Positions 8,351 to 18,819 are shown, counted from the stretch's first letter. The stretch: 64,000 bases of DNA from Pontibacter virosus (GCF_003096355.1 NZ_QEKI01000007.1:119801-183800); one strand, 5' to 3'. Notes: generated by a model from the letters alone, not told the origin. Numbers and translations are program-made.

Positions 8351-10186
8351 TTGTCTATACCTACGCCCATACTGCAGGTCACGGATCTCGAAACCACTTT
8401 CTCCACACGCCAGGGTATAGTCCGAGCGGTGGGCAAGGTGTCGTTTGTGGTATACGCGGGTGAGGCGGTGGCCATCGTGGGGGAATCAGGTTCAGGTAAG
8501 TCGGTGACGGCACTGTCGCTGATGCAACTACTCGATACCAGTGCACAAGTAAATGGGAGGGCAGAGTTTCAGTCGGAGCGGCTGGGAGCGGTGGACTTGT
8601 TACAACTGAAAGAAAAGCACTTGCAACAGATCCGAGGCAATGAAATGGGCATGATTTTTCAGGACCCGTTGTCTTCGCTCAACCCTGTCTATACCTGTGG
8701 ACAACAAGTGGCGGAAGTGCTCTTGTGGCACCGCAAAATTTCCAAAAAGGAGGCTAAGGAACGTGTGTTACAGCTTTTTGAACAAGCCAGACTCCCGCAG
8801 CCTGAGCAAATTTACGATACTTATCCACACCAGATTTCAGGCGGGCAGAAGCAACGGGTGATGATTGCCATGGCCATGGCCTGCGAACCCGCTATCCTGA
8901 TTGCCGACGAACCGACCACCGCGTTGGATGTGACAGTGCAGGCCCGCATGCTCTCGCTGATTGACGAGCTGCGGGTGAAGCAAAACATGGCGGTGCTGTT
9001 CATCAGTCACGACCTGGGTGTGGTGGCCGAGGTTGCTGACCGCGTGCTGGTGATGTATAAGGGGCGCATTGTGGAGGAGGGCAAAGTGCTTGACATTTTC
9101 ACTAATCCGCAGCATCCTTATACCAAAAGCTTACTCGCCTGCCGACCTACGTTGAGCACCAAGCCGCAGGTCAAACTGCCAACGGTGGCCGACTTCATGG
9201 AGGAAAACGAGCAAGGTTTAATCCGCGAGAAAAAGCCGCAGGTGTATGAACCCTCTTTGGTGGATGTAGTGAATGCCTATGTGGGCACAGTCTCCGGTAT
9301 AAAGCAACAGCGCGACAACAGCCAGAAGCCGCCCTTGCTGCAGGTGCAGGACTTGCAGGTATACTTCCCCATCAAAAAAGGGATTTTCTCCCGCACCATT
9401 GGCCATGTGAAAGCTGTAGACAGCGTGAGCTTTGAGGTGAAGCACGGCGAGACTATTGCCTTGGTGGGAGAGTCGGGGAGCGGCAAGACGACACTGGGGC
9501 GGGCGATTCTGCGGCTGATGGAGCCAACGGCGGGGAGCGTGCTGTTCGAAGGCAACGACATAGCCCGCATGAACGCGGAAACCCTGCGTCGGAACCGCCG
9601 CCATTTTCAGATGATCTTCCAGGACCCCTATACCTCGCTCAACCCCATGCACACCGTAGGGGAGGCCATTGTGGAGCCCATGCGTGTGCATAAACTCTAT
9701 GGAAGCGATAAGGAACGCCGTGGAAAGATGGTAGAACTGCTTGAGAAGGTGGGCCTTAATGCCGGCCATGCGCAACGTTATCCACAGGCTTTTTCGGGCG
9801 GGCAGCGGCAGCGCATTGCCATTGCACGGGCCTTAGCCTTGCAGCCGAAACTGCTAATCTGCGATGAGTCGGTGTCGGCGCTGGATGTGTCGGTGCAGGC
9901 GCAGGTGCTCAATTTACTGAATGAGCTCAAGCGCGATTTCAACATGACCTTCCTTTTCATTACCCACGACTTAGCTGTTGCCAGGCACATGGCCGACCGC
10001 ATTCTGGTGATGCACGAGGGCCGCATCGTGGAACAAGGTATACCGGCGCAACTTTTCCAGAATCCGCAGCATGAGTATACCCGCTCGCTTCTGCAGGCTA
10101 TACCCAGCGGTGAGCCCGAGGCTATTATAGCGGCACAGGAGAAACGGTCAGTGCTCAAATCAGGTATAGCGCAGTACCAGGATTAA
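8351..10186 (+). CDS. Fused double ABC ATPase for peptide/nickel-type uptake (Opp/Dpp D-F fusion)
   Basis: Energises an oligopeptide- or dipeptide-type importer. The 611 residues contain two complete nucleotide-binding domains in tandem. The first has Walker A GESGSGKS, signature SGGQKQR and Walker [12 protein letters not shown]. The second has [15 protein letters not shown] and [11 protein letters not shown]. The linker near residues 265-310 is the oligopeptide-transporter C-terminal extension. This is the layout of YejF/GsiA proteins. The start is probably TTG at 8351, since the first in-frame ATG lies far inside the domain. No permease or binding-protein gene is adjacent, so its partners must be encoded elsewhere. 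Confidence 0.93.
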   Translation: MSIPTPILQVTDLETTFSTRQGIVRAVGKVSFVVYAGEAVAIVGESGSGKSVTALSLMQLLDTSAQVNGRAEFQSERLGAVDLLQLKEKHLQQIRGNEMGMIFQDPLSSLNPVYTCGQQVAEVLLWHRKISKKEAKERVLQLFEQARLPQPEQIYDTYPHQISGGQKQRVMIAMAMACEPAILIADEPTTALDVTVQARMLSLIDELRVKQNMAVLFISHDLGVVAEVADRVLVMYKGRIVEEGKVLDIFTNPQHPYTKSLLACRPTLSTKPQVKLPTVADFMEENEQGLIREKKPQVYEPSLVDVVNAYVGTVSGIKQQRDNSQKPPLLQVQDLQVYFPIKKGIFSRTIGHVKAVDSVSFEVKHGETIALVGESGSGKTTLGRAILRLMEPTAGSVLFEGNDIARMNAETLRRNRRHFQMIFQDPYTSLNPMHTVGEAIVEPMRVHKLYGSDKERRGKMVELLEKVGLNAGHAQRYPQAFSGGQRQRIAIARALALQPKLLICDESVSALDVSVQAQVLNLLNELKRDFNMTFLFITHDLAVARHMADRILVMHEGRIVEQGIPAQLFQNPQHEYTRSLLQAIPSGEPEAIIAAQEKRSVLKSGIAQYQD

Positions 10187-10357
10187 TATACCCACGCGTA
10201 TAGCCTATATATAGACTTTTCTCTATAAATTCACCTGAAATTGATCTGGCTTTAACCTTAGTCTGCCTTGTGGGCGTATAGAGGCTAAACTATTTCAACC
10301 AATGATTGCATGGCCTGGGGTGCGGCATACCTGCACCGGCCAATAGAAACAAGATAC

Positions 10358-12616
10358 ATGAGAAGTAAAAGACCAAGCAAAGGCGGCAGAGACAAAGACA
10401 GCCGCAACGAAAAAGGCGGCTCCCGCAGAGGCGAGTCTTCCAGAAGAGAACCATCCGCAGGTAGCGGCTCCCGCAGAGGCGACGGCCGCAAAGGCGGCGG
10501 CAAAGACCGTTCAGCCAAAGGCATTGTACTGGAGATGTTTTCCAGCAGCCCCGACACCGTATTCACCCAGCGCCAGATGACCCGCCGATTAGGTGTGGTA
10601 GATAAGAAAGGCCGCGACGAGCTACAGGTTATTGTCAACAACCTCGTGCGTGAGAATAAATTGCTGTTGATAGACGGCGACAAATACCAACTCAACCTGC
10701 GCGTCAACATCATCACAGGCCGTGTAGACCTGGCCAATAGCAAATATGCCTACATTGTGTCGGAGGAGACCGAAGACGACGTGCGGGTGTTCCGCGAGCA
10801 TTTGAAGTACGCCATGGATGGTGATCTCGTGAAAGTGGAAGTACTGCCAACCGTGCACGGAGGACGTGCCGAAGGTATGGTGGTAGAGGTACTGGAGCGT
10901 TCACGCACCGAACTGGTGGGCCTGATGGAGCTTACCAAAAACTTTGGTTTTGTGGTGCCCGACTTCAAGCGACTCTACTTCGACGTATTTGTGGGCGAGC
11001 GTAACCTCAATGGCGCGCAGTCAGGCGACAAGGTGCTGGTAAAGATCATCGAATGGCCAAAAGAGCCAGGCAAGAACCCAACCGGTGAAGTGATTCGCGT
11101 GTTTGGCCCGGCCGGAGAGCACGAGGCCGAAATTCACTCCATCATGGCCGAGTTCGGACTGCCGTTCGAGTTCCCGGAGGCTGTAGAAGAAGAAGCCGAG
11201 CAGATATCGGATAAGATACCAGCCGGTGAGATTGCCAAGCGCCGCGACATGCGTGACGTGACCACCTTTACCATCGATCCTGCCGACGCCAAAGACTTTG
11301 ACGACGCCCTTTCCATCCAAAAACTCGAAAACGGTAACTGGGAGATTGGTGTGCATATCGCCGATGTTACCCATTATGTGCATCCCCGCAGCTTGCTCGA
11401 GAAGGAAGCTTTCCACAGAGCCACGTCGGTATACCTTGTGGATAGAACCATCCCGATGTTGCCGGAGCGCCTTTCTAACGGCCTTTGCTCGCTTCGCCCG
11501 AACGAAGAGAAGCTGACTTTTTCTGCTGTTTTTGAGCTGGATGATAACGGTAAACTGTACAACGAGTGGTTTGGCCGCACGATTACGTATTCTGACCGCC
11601 GCTTTTCCTACGAAGATGCGCAGGAGCGCATTGAGTCCGGTGAGGGCGACTTTGCCGAGGAGATCAACATCCTGAACAACATCGCCAAGAAACTGCAGGA
11701 GAAGCGCTTCAAAAATGGCGCTATCAGCTTCGAGACAACGGAGGTGAAATTCAATTTGGATGAGAATGGCAAGCCGCTTTCTGTTTATGTGAAGGTGCGC
11801 AAAGACGCCCACAAGCTGATCGAGGAATTCATGCTCCTGGCAAACAAAAAGGTGGCTGAGTTTGTCTACGGCTTAGGCAAGGGCAAGAAGCGCCCGACCA
11901 TGGTATACCGTACCCACGGTTCCCCGGATCCTGACAAGTTGAGCACGTTCTCTATTTTCGCCCGCAAGTTCGGCTACAAAGTAGACCCGGATGGCGACAT
12001 CTCCGAAGAACTTAACAACCTGACCCATGAAATTGAGGGCAAGCCCGAGCAAAGCGTGCTCCAGAACCTGGCGATTCGTACGATGGCCAAGGCCAAATAT
12101 AGCACCGAGCCGGAGGGGCACTTCGGTTTGGCTTTCGACCACTACTCGCACTTCACGTCACCGATTCGTCGTTACCCGGATATGATGGCGCACCGCCTGT
12201 TGCAGCATTACCTGGACGGTGGCACTTCGGAAGACAAAGAGGCTTTTGAGGAGCGCTGCCGCCATTCTTCTGAGATGGAGAAAAGGGCTGCCGACGCCGA
12301 GCGTGCTTCCATTAAGTACAAGCAGGTGGAGTTCATGAAGGACACCATCGGCAACCAATACAAAGGAATTGTGTCTGGTGTGACAGAATGGGGTATATTT
12401 GTAGAGATTGAAGAGAACAAGTGCGAAGGTATGGTGCGCCTGTCGAGTCTGAACGACGACTACTACGAGCTGGACGCCAACAACTACCGCATCATTGGTC
12501 GTCAGTCGAAACGCATTATCTCTTTTGGCGACGAGGTGATGGTCGAGATTGTGAGCGCCAACATGGCCGAGCGCACCATCGACATGGAACTGGTGGAAAC
12601 CCTTAAAAGAAATTAA
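10358..12616 (+). CDS. rnr: Ribonuclease R
   Basis: Processive 3'-to-5' exoribonuclease of the RNB family that degrades structured RNA. The ATG at 10358 is preferred over one at 10310 because it begins the basic Lys/Arg/Gly-rich N-terminal tail. After that tail (to about residue 60) come a winged-helix region, cold-shock domains, the RNB catalytic domain with the Asp cluster DPADAKDFDDALS (from residue 307) and a C-terminal S1 domain (GIVSGVTEWGIFVEI). The 752-residue length is usual. A polyprenyl synthase gene follows after only 8 bp, so the two are very probably one transcript. Confidence 0.96.
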   Translation: MRSKRPSKGGRDKDSRNEKGGSRRGESSRREPSAGSGSRRGDGRKGGGKDRSAKGIVLEMFSSSPDTVFTQRQMTRRLGVVDKKGRDELQVIVNNLVRENKLLLIDGDKYQLNLRVNIITGRVDLANSKYAYIVSEETEDDVRVFREHLKYAMDGDLVKVEVLPTVHGGRAEGMVVEVLERSRTELVGLMELTKNFGFVVPDFKRLYFDVFVGERNLNGAQSGDKVLVKIIEWPKEPGKNPTGEVIRVFGPAGEHEAEIHSIMAEFGLPFEFPEAVEEEAEQISDKIPAGEIAKRRDMRDVTTFTIDPADAKDFDDALSIQKLENGNWEIGVHIADVTHYVHPRSLLEKEAFHRATSVYLVDRTIPMLPERLSNGLCSLRPNEEKLTFSAVFELDDNGKLYNEWFGRTITYSDRRFSYEDAQERIESGEGDFAEEINILNNIAKKLQEKRFKNGAISFETTEVKFNLDENGKPLSVYVKVRKDAHKLIEEFMLLANKKVAEFVYGLGKGKKRPTMVYRTHGSPDPDKLSTFSIFARKFGYKVDPDGDISEELNNLTHEIEGKPEQSVLQNLAIRTMAKAKYSTEPEGHFGLAFDHYSHFTSPIRRYPDMMAHRLLQHYLDGGTSEDKEAFEERCRHSSEMEKRAADAERASIKYKQVEFMKDTIGNQYKGIVSGVTEWGIFVEIEENKCEGMVRLSSLNDDYYELDANNYRIIGRQSKRIISFGDEVMVEIVSANMAERTIDMELVETLKRN

Positions 12617-12624
12617 TACATCCT

Positions 12625-13599
12625 GTGGATATTACGCAGCTTTCAACCCAGCTTAACCAAACCCTAAATACGCTCCGCTATGGCGAACAGCCGGCGGAAT
12701 TGTACGAGCCCATCCGCTACATCATGTCGCTGGGCGGAAAGCGGATAAGGCCCTTACTGGTGCTTCTGGCTGCAAAAATGTATGATGATGATGTGGAAAA
12801 CGCGCTATTGCCTGCTGCGGCAGTAGAGGTTTTCCACAACTTCACGCTCATGCACGACGACATCATGGACAAGGCCCCACTGCGCCGCGGACAGCAAACT
12901 GTGCACGAAAAGTGGAACGCCAATACCGCCATCCTGAGTGGTGACGTGATGCTGGTGCGCGCCTACGAAATGATGCTGGGTATAGCGTCCGACAAACTGG
13001 GTAAAGTGCTGCAGTTGTTCAGCAAAACAGCCGCTGAGGTATGCGAAGGCCAGCAACTCGACATGAACTTTGAGCGCCGCGAGCAAGTGAGTATTGAGGA
13101 GTACATCCACATGATCACACTCAAGACGGCCGTGCTTTTAGGGTTCAGTCTGGAATTGGGTGCCATTCTGCAGGGAGCCCCCGACAGCGATGCTGAGCAC
13201 CTGAAGCAATTCGGCGACAACGTAGGCATCGCCTTCCAGCTGCGCGATGATTTGCTGGACGTGTATGGCGATAAAGACAAATTTGGTAAGCAAGTAGGCG
13301 GTGATATTCTGTCTGACAAGAAAACTTTCCTGATGCTGACAGCTTTGGAACAAGCCAACCAGGAGCAACTGCAAACCATCCTCAACTGGCGCGATAAAAC
13401 AGGAGCTGACACAGCCGAAGAAAAGGTACAAGCCATTACCGCCGTTTACGACCAGCTCAACATCCGAAAGCAAACCGAGCAACAAATCGATTTCTATTTC
13501 CAGCAAGCGCTGTATCACCTAGAGGCCGTGCAAGTCCCAATTGAGCGTAAAGCTACCATTCATGGGCTGGCGCTGCAGTTGATGGAAAGGGATTCATAG
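12625..13599 (+). CDS. Polyprenyl (farnesyl/geranylgeranyl-type) diphosphate synthase
   Basis: Condenses isopentenyl diphosphate with an allylic diphosphate to make isoprenoid chains for quinones, carotenoids or lipid carriers. The 324-residue protein has the first Asp-rich motif DDIMD at residues 78-82 and the second DDLLD at 208-212, plus GGKRIRP near the N-terminus. The residue five positions before the first Asp-rich motif is Phe and the one four before is Thr, suggesting a C15-C20 product, but chain length cannot be fixed from this alone. The start is GTG, 8 bp after rnr. Confidence 0.93.
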   Translation: MDITQLSTQLNQTLNTLRYGEQPAELYEPIRYIMSLGGKRIRPLLVLLAAKMYDDDVENALLPAAAVEVFHNFTLMHDDIMDKAPLRRGQQTVHEKWNANTAILSGDVMLVRAYEMMLGIASDKLGKVLQLFSKTAAEVCEGQQLDMNFERREQVSIEEYIHMITLKTAVLLGFSLELGAILQGAPDSDAEHLKQFGDNVGIAFQLRDDLLDVYGDKDKFGKQVGGDILSDKKTFLMLTALEQANQEQLQTILNWRDKTGADTAEEKVQAITAVYDQLNIRKQTEQQIDFYFQQALYHLEAVQVPIERKATIHGLALQLMERDS

Positions 13600-13917
13600 A
13601 ATTGTTAAATTGTTGGTTCGCAGATATTGAATCCTCAGGTATAGATTCGCAGGTATAGCGAAGTATACTTACTAGCATAGCGGTTTAAACTGTAGGTATA
13701 GGAGAGGACTTTATAGCTATAGATAGATGTCAGAAGGTGTAGGGGAGGTCTTCAGATTACTTTAGCTTATACCAGAAAGCCAAATCAATTAAGCGGCACC
13801 CGATAAAATGGGAGTGCCAGCAAAAGTCAAGCGTTTGAGAGTCCAGTACGTCATTCGCTCAATCGAAATAAAACAACCACTCATTCGCTAATTCACTCAA
13901 TCACTCAATAGAAAAAA
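13600..13917. other. Intergenic region with clustered GGTATA motifs and a G-poor repetitive leader
   Basis: No gene is seen. Several AGGTATA copies cluster between 13635 and 13705. The last 60 bases before the rhomboid ATG are almost free of G and contain near-repeats of ATTCACTCA/AATCACTCA, ending in an A-run directly before the start codon. Confidence 0.6.
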
Positions 13918-14544
13918 ATGAGCGTTACCATCATCCTGATTATCATTACAGTAGGCATTTCGTGGTATGCCTGGAAAAACTACGAGCTCATGCAGAACTG
14001 GATTTTTCATCCGTACTCTGTGGTGCGCGATAACTCGTGGCATCGCTTCCTGACTTCAGGTTTCCTGCACGCCGACTATACCCACCTGTTCTTTAACATG
14101 TTTACGCTATACTTCTTCGGCAATGCGGTGGAACGTACATTTGGCGCTATTTATGGCGATGTAATGGGCATTGCTATTTTCCTGCTGATTTATGTAGGCG
14201 GCATCATCGTGTCAGATATCCCGACCTTCCTGAAACACCGCGATGACCCGGCTTATCGTGCCTTGGGCGCTTCGGGTGGTGTGGCTTCCGTCGTGTTCTC
14301 GAGCATCCTGTTTTACCCGACGCAGGATATCTGCCTCTATGCCATCCTGTGTATACCAGGCTTCATTTTAGGTATTCTATACCTGATGTACTCTTACTTC
14401 AAGGGTAAAAGCATGGGCGACAACATCAACCACGATGCCCACTTATACGGGGCAGTCTATGGGCTTTTGATTACACTGGCACTGGTGCCAAAAGCGGGTC
14501 CGCTGTTTATTGAGCAAATCAGTACCTGGCGCTTGTTCGGTTAG
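13918..14544 (+). CDS. Rhomboid-family intramembrane serine protease
   Basis: Intramembrane protease that cuts transmembrane segments of substrate proteins in the inner membrane. It has 208 residues and about six hydrophobic helices. The catalytic serine is S119 in GASGG; the catalytic histidine is H175 in the family pattern HxxGxxxG. The early loop motif HADYTHLFFNM is the usual L1/TM2 box. It is monocistronic by spacing. Substrates cannot be predicted. Confidence 0.94.
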   Translation: MSVTIILIIITVGISWYAWKNYELMQNWIFHPYSVVRDNSWHRFLTSGFLHADYTHLFFNMFTLYFFGNAVERTFGAIYGDVMGIAIFLLIYVGGIIVSDIPTFLKHRDDPAYRALGASGGVASVVFSSILFYPTQDICLYAILCIPGFILGILYLMYSYFKGKSMGDNINHDAHLYGAVYGLLITLALVPKAGPLFIEQISTWRLFG

Positions 14545-14640
14545 GTGTAATTGTACTCTTTTGCACTGGTTCTCCAAAATTTAATTCAGGCTGAGAGTCG
14601 ATGGATTCCGTATAAATGTTAAAGACAAGCATTTATACCG

Positions 14641-15114
14641 ATGAAATCGAAACGATACTATCTATACCTTGGAATAGTACTTTTTATAGCCTCTTTTCTG
14701 GTAGGCAAACCAGCCTCGGCACAGAATAACAATCTGGAACGCACGACAATTATGGAGTACGTTATCAACGAGCGCCCTGTGCTGGCGGAGCTTTTGACCA
14801 CGGCGGGTATGGCTCCCACTCTTTCCGGCAGTACGGCCTATACCTTGCTGATGCCTCCCGAAGCACGTTTACAGGAGTTAAAAGGGCAATCCGTAGAGAA
14901 AATACGCGCTGTGATGGCAGCTCACCTGGTCAAAGGCACTCTGTCCGGAACTGACTTTAAAGAGGGGAGCCGCTTACAAACCTATGGTGGTACTACACTG
15001 AATGTGTGCCGTAAAAAGGGCAGTACCCTGCTAAACGGCGTGCAGTTACGCATAGCCGACATTGCCCTCCGAAATGGTATGGTACACGAGTTAGGTGGGG
15101 TGCTACAACCTTAA
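14641..15114 (+). CDS. Secreted fasciclin (FAS1) domain protein
   Basis: 157 residues. An N-terminal signal peptide (hydrophobic residues about 6-22, cleavage probably after PASA) is followed by a single FAS1 domain, recognisable from YTLLMPPEARL, the AAHLVKGTL segment and the closing VHELGGVL. Such proteins act in the envelope or outside the cell in adhesion. The family's usual NxAF box is altered to MPPEARL. It stands alone between a rhomboid and a STAS-like gene. Confidence 0.85.
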   Translation: MKSKRYYLYLGIVLFIASFLVGKPASAQNNNLERTTIMEYVINERPVLAELLTTAGMAPTLSGSTAYTLLMPPEARLQELKGQSVEKIRAVMAAHLVKGTLSGTDFKEGSRLQTYGGTTLNVCRKKGSTLLNGVQLRIADIALRNGMVHELGGVLQP

Positions 15115-15236
15115 AAAGAAGAGAATAAACAACCAAAATTCAAGATTGTACAGCATTACCTCTTATATGGCTACTCATCCTTGAATAGGTATCATGCGTT
15201 TATTGAGCGATTGCGTATGCTATATCTAAGCCCTGC

Positions 15237-15674
15237 ATGGATAGCAAAAAGCCACATACCGACCCCTGTCTAACGACCCAACAGAATGTTGCAAGTAATT
15301 CGTGTTACGAAATAGGCTATGACGGCATTAGGAACAGAATATACTTCAGCATACTTGGCTTTTGGAAAAACACCGACAGCGTACCTGACTTTCTGAAAGA
15401 TTGGGACAGAGCTTTGCAACTGGTTGCGCCCGGTTTTACTCTGCTCATCGATATGCGCAGCATGATCACCCATCCACAACAACTCAATGGTATACACGAA
15501 GAGTCGCAGCGCAGAATGCAGGTAGCCGGACTAAGCAGGATTGCCAATGTCATGCCTATCGATAGAATTGCTAGTCTGCAGGTAACGGATAGTATAAAGA
15601 AGATCGAACTGCCTTCTCAACATTTCGAAACCTGCGAAGCGGCTCAGGATTGGCTCGACAAAACAATGGTATAA
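15237..15674 (+). CDS. STAS-like (SpoIIAA-like) cytoplasmic protein
   Basis: 145 residues with the alternating strand/helix layout of small STAS-like proteins that Bacteroidota carry in number. Recognisable pieces are NRIYFSILGFW, FTLLIDMRSM in the core strand and a C-terminal FETCEAAQDWL helix. There is no signal peptide. The function is unknown; these folds are usually regulatory or ligand binding. Homology is judged from pattern only. Confidence 0.6.
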   Translation: MDSKKPHTDPCLTTQQNVASNSCYEIGYDGIRNRIYFSILGFWKNTDSVPDFLKDWDRALQLVAPGFTLLIDMRSMITHPQQLNGIHEESQRRMQVAGLSRIANVMPIDRIASLQVTDSIKKIELPSQHFETCEAAQDWLDKTMV

Positions 15675-15860
15675 CACTCGCCTTTCTGCAGCATTTCTTT
15701 TTACATCACTGCTTTTTTCCTTTCCGCTAATTCCGATCTTTTGTAACTGTTTGGCTTCAAATGCAGTTATAGCTACCAATTATTTCTCCTCTTGTCTGTG
15801 GCAATGCTAGGCCTCCTGACTAGCAGCATACAAGGTCGGTTCTATCCTTAAATAGCGAGC

Positions 15861-17639
15861 ATGACGTACGAGATCGGCGTAGTTCTGTCTGTGATAGCGG
15901 TGGCTGTGGTGCTTTTCGTCAGCGAGAAGCTCTCCATCGATACGACAGCTATTCTGGTTATGTCACTCTTCATGATGCTCGGCATACTCACGCCCGCCGA
16001 GGGACTTGCCGGTTTCAGCAATCCTGCCACCATCACAGTGGCTTGTATGTTCATCATCAGCACAGCGATTTTTAAATCTGGGGCCTTGAGCAGTGTGGGT
16101 GTGTTACTCACCCGGGTTGGGCGCCAAAATTACCTGCTCTGTTTACTGGCAGTTATGCTGGTGGCGGGCCTGTTGTCCGCTTTTGTTAACGACACGGCGG
16201 TGGTGGCTCTGCTCATGCCTATGGTGATACAGGTAGCGCGCGACACCCGCATCAGTCCTGCCAAACTGTTGATGCCACTCTCTTTCGGAGCACTTTTGGG
16301 TGGCGTCTGCACTCTTATCGGCACCTCCACCAACATACTGGTGAGTGGTATAGCCGAGGCGCAGGGAGAAGCCCCCATCGGGATGTTCGAACTATCGTCT
16401 GCCGGGATTTTTTTTCTGATAACCGGGGTGCTTTACATGCTATTTGCGGGCCGCTTCCTGCTGCCTACCCGCAAGGTGGCTGATGACCTGACAGAAGATT
16501 TCAACATGGGCGACTACCTGACCGAAATCGTGCTGTTGCCCAATTCGCCCTCGGTAGGTATGCCGCTCAGCAGTTCCAGTCTGGTGCAGAACCTCGACAT
16601 AGACGTGCTGCAGGTTACCCGCGACAAGTACAAGCTCAACGCCACGCCCTATACCATGCTGCGGGCCGGCGATGTGCTAAAGGTGCGCTGCGATGTGGAG
16701 AAGCTCAAGAAAATGAAGGAGGAAAAGGGCATCAAATTGAAATCGGAGCGGAAGCTCAATGATGAGGATTTGAACAATGCCAACTCAAAGCTCTACGAGG
16801 CCATCGTTACGCCCAACTCATACATGGTAGGCAAGTCCCTGAAAGAACTTGACTTCAGGGCCTATAACCACGGAGCCACGGTTGTTGCCATCCGTCACCG
16901 CGACGAAATTCTGCACGAAAAACTCACTCACACGCAGCTCTCGGCCGGCGACGTGCTCCTGATTTCGGCCGACAAGAGCCAGGCTTTAAACCTGCGCAAC
17001 AACGAGGACATTCTGCTTATCTCCGAAACAGAGCGCAGCCACTACGATTACAGCAAGATTATACCTGTACTGATCATAGGGGTAGGCGTGGTGTTTACAG
17101 CGGCCACAGGGTTGGCGCACATTGTGCTCAGTGCATTGGTAGGCGTGGTGTTGCTGGTGCTCACCAAATCCATCCGCCTCGACGAACTCTACAAGGCCAT
17201 TGAGTGGAAAGTGATTTTTATGCTGGCCGGTGTGCTTTCCATGGGTACGGCCCTAGAAAAGACCGGTGCTGCCAGTCTGCTCTCAGGCTATCTGGTCAAT
17301 TCGATAGGTAGTTACGGGCCGCATGCGCTTTTGTCTGCCTTCTTCTTCATCACCTTTATGTCTACCAATTTTATGTCGAACAACGCCACGGCGGCCCTGT
17401 TGGCACCCATTGCCATCGTGGCTGCCAAAGAGATGGGAGTGAGCGTGCGCCCTTTTCTGGTGGCGGTGGCCTATGCAGCCTCCCTTAGCTTCATGACGCC
17501 CATGGGCTATCAGACCAATACCATGATTTACGGACCGGGGAATTACAGATTTGTAGACTACCTGCGTGTAGGCACGCCGCTCAATATCCTGCTATGGCTG
17601 GTGGCTTCGTTTATCATACCTTTTTTCTTTCCGTTTTAA
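15861..17639 (+). CDS. SLC13/DASS-type transporter with two RCK_C domains
   Basis: Inner-membrane anion/sodium symporter-like protein of 592 residues. The N-terminal half has about five helices with the DASS signature region NDTAVVALLMP and LIGTSTNILVSG. Residues about 215-375 form two soluble RCK_C (TrkA-C) domains, each with the xVGxxL start and AGDVL turn. The second membrane half contains a NNATAALLAP box. This architecture is found in many putative sulfate or dicarboxylate permeases; the substrate is not readable. The soluble insert suggests ligand regulation. Confidence 0.9.
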   Translation: MTYEIGVVLSVIAVAVVLFVSEKLSIDTTAILVMSLFMMLGILTPAEGLAGFSNPATITVACMFIISTAIFKSGALSSVGVLLTRVGRQNYLLCLLAVMLVAGLLSAFVNDTAVVALLMPMVIQVARDTRISPAKLLMPLSFGALLGGVCTLIGTSTNILVSGIAEAQGEAPIGMFELSSAGIFFLITGVLYMLFAGRFLLPTRKVADDLTEDFNMGDYLTEIVLLPNSPSVGMPLSSSSLVQNLDIDVLQVTRDKYKLNATPYTMLRAGDVLKVRCDVEKLKKMKEEKGIKLKSERKLNDEDLNNANSKLYEAIVTPNSYMVGKSLKELDFRAYNHGATVVAIRHRDEILHEKLTHTQLSAGDVLLISADKSQALNLRNNEDILLISETERSHYDYSKIIPVLIIGVGVVFTAATGLAHIVLSALVGVVLLVLTKSIRLDELYKAIEWKVIFMLAGVLSMGTALEKTGAASLLSGYLVNSIGSYGPHALLSAFFFITFMSTNFMSNNATAALLAPIAIVAAKEMGVSVRPFLVAVAYAASLSFMTPMGYQTNTMIYGPGNYRFVDYLRVGTPLNILLWLVASFIIPFFFPF

Positions 17640-17809
17640 ATTGTTCCACGTGGGACAGAATTGCTTAACTGTTCGCAGTGCAATGTTGAGTAATGTGCCG
17701 TTGTAATGGCGAATTTAATTAACTTGTTAGCAGGTATGCCTGTACACAGGAAAAGCTGTAAAAGGGCAACTGAAAAGAAAGCGATTGTACAACGCAATAT
17801 CATCCAACC

Positions 17810-17899
17810 ATGGGAGAGGACCTGTTTCTGATCTTACTGGCAGTGCTGAGTCTGGCCTGTGTGATACTGGTTTGGCATTTTATGGCGGAGGATGAATAA
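17810..17899 (+). CDS. Predicted 29-aa membrane microprotein overlapping the next gene
   Basis: An ATG at 17810 opens a 29-codon frame: a short acidic start (MGED), one hydrophobic helix of about 20 residues, and an acidic end (MAEDE). Its stop (17897-17899) lies inside the start of the DUF2490 gene, whose ATG is at 17892, an 8-nt overlap. This is the geometry of translational coupling. The clean single-helix composition and overlap support it as real, but no homologue is recognised. Confidence 0.5.
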   Translation: MGEDLFLILLAVLSLACVILVWHFMAEDE

Positions 17900-18662
17900 A
17901 ATACGGCTTTGCGTGCTGCTTTCAGTAGGTGTGCTGTATGCCGCTGCGGGTTATGCCCAATCTCCTGCAAAAGAAGTAATACACCAGCAACTGGTCTGGC
18001 TCTCTTATGCTAACACGCTCAAATTCCACCCAAAGTGGTCGCTGACGTCCGAAATACATGAAAGGCGCTTTATAAACCCCAACAGGCACCACCAATTCGT
18101 GCTGCGCTCGCAAGCCCGTTACGCGCTAGGCGAAAACTGGGAGGCGGTGGCAGGCTTTACGTATTTCCGGCAAAGCCCGAACGATCCCAAAGCTACACAA
18201 AGACTGGTTGTGCCTGAACTAAGGCCGCACATACAGTTTAACTACAATCAGCCGCTTGGAAGGTTAACCATTACGCACAGGTATAGGGCCGAGAAGCGCT
18301 TCTTTCGGAACACAAGCAATGGAGAGCTGGCCCCCGGATATAACACGAATTACCGCTTCAGGTATAGGCTAGGTATAGAGTACCGATTGGCAGAGATTAA
18401 CGAACAGCCGCTCAAGCTCAAGTTAAACGATGAGATCCATGTAAATGCCGGCAACAAGATTGTGTACAACCGCTTCGACCAGAACAGGATCTATGCTGGG
18501 TTGAGCTACGGTGTTTTAGATAATCTGGAAGTGGAAGCAGGCTACCTGCACTGGTACCAGCAACGGGCAGCGGGCAACCAGTTCTACAACCGGCACATCG
18601 CTCAGCTAACCATCTCCCACAGAATAGATTTAACGAAAAAACAGATGGGTGCGGAAGACTAA
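17892..18662 (+). CDS. DUF2490 family outer-membrane-like protein
   Basis: 256 residues with a cleavable signal peptide (to about AGYAQ, residue 23) followed by alternating amphipathic beta strands (for example WSLTSEIHERRF, LTITHRYRAEKRFF) and a C-terminal strand, as in small outer-membrane beta barrels. The family is DUF2490, common in Bacteroidota, function unknown. Its start overlaps a 29-codon reading frame, suggesting coupled translation. Confidence 0.85.
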   Translation: MNKIRLCVLLSVGVLYAAAGYAQSPAKEVIHQQLVWLSYANTLKFHPKWSLTSEIHERRFINPNRHHQFVLRSQARYALGENWEAVAGFTYFRQSPNDPKATQRLVVPELRPHIQFNYNQPLGRLTITHRYRAEKRFFRNTSNGELAPGYNTNYRFRYRLGIEYRLAEINEQPLKLKLNDEIHVNAGNKIVYNRFDQNRIYAGLSYGVLDNLEVEAGYLHWYQQRAAGNQFYNRHIAQLTISHRIDLTKKQMGAED

Positions 18663-18819
18663 GGTATGCCTGGTCCGCACGAAAGCGTGCTAAGTATAAA
18701 GTCTGATTAGACCTGAGGAGAATAAAACACGCTCAAAAAATAAAGGGCATTTGGTTTTGACGCTTAGCATGCAGAACTCAGTTGGCCTTAATCAGGAAAT
18801 CTTTTGTCCTGATACGTGC

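Noticed and set aside
11021..11812. A 263-codon reverse open frame within rnr
   Set aside because: Antisense shadow of the RNase R gene, with low-complexity composition.
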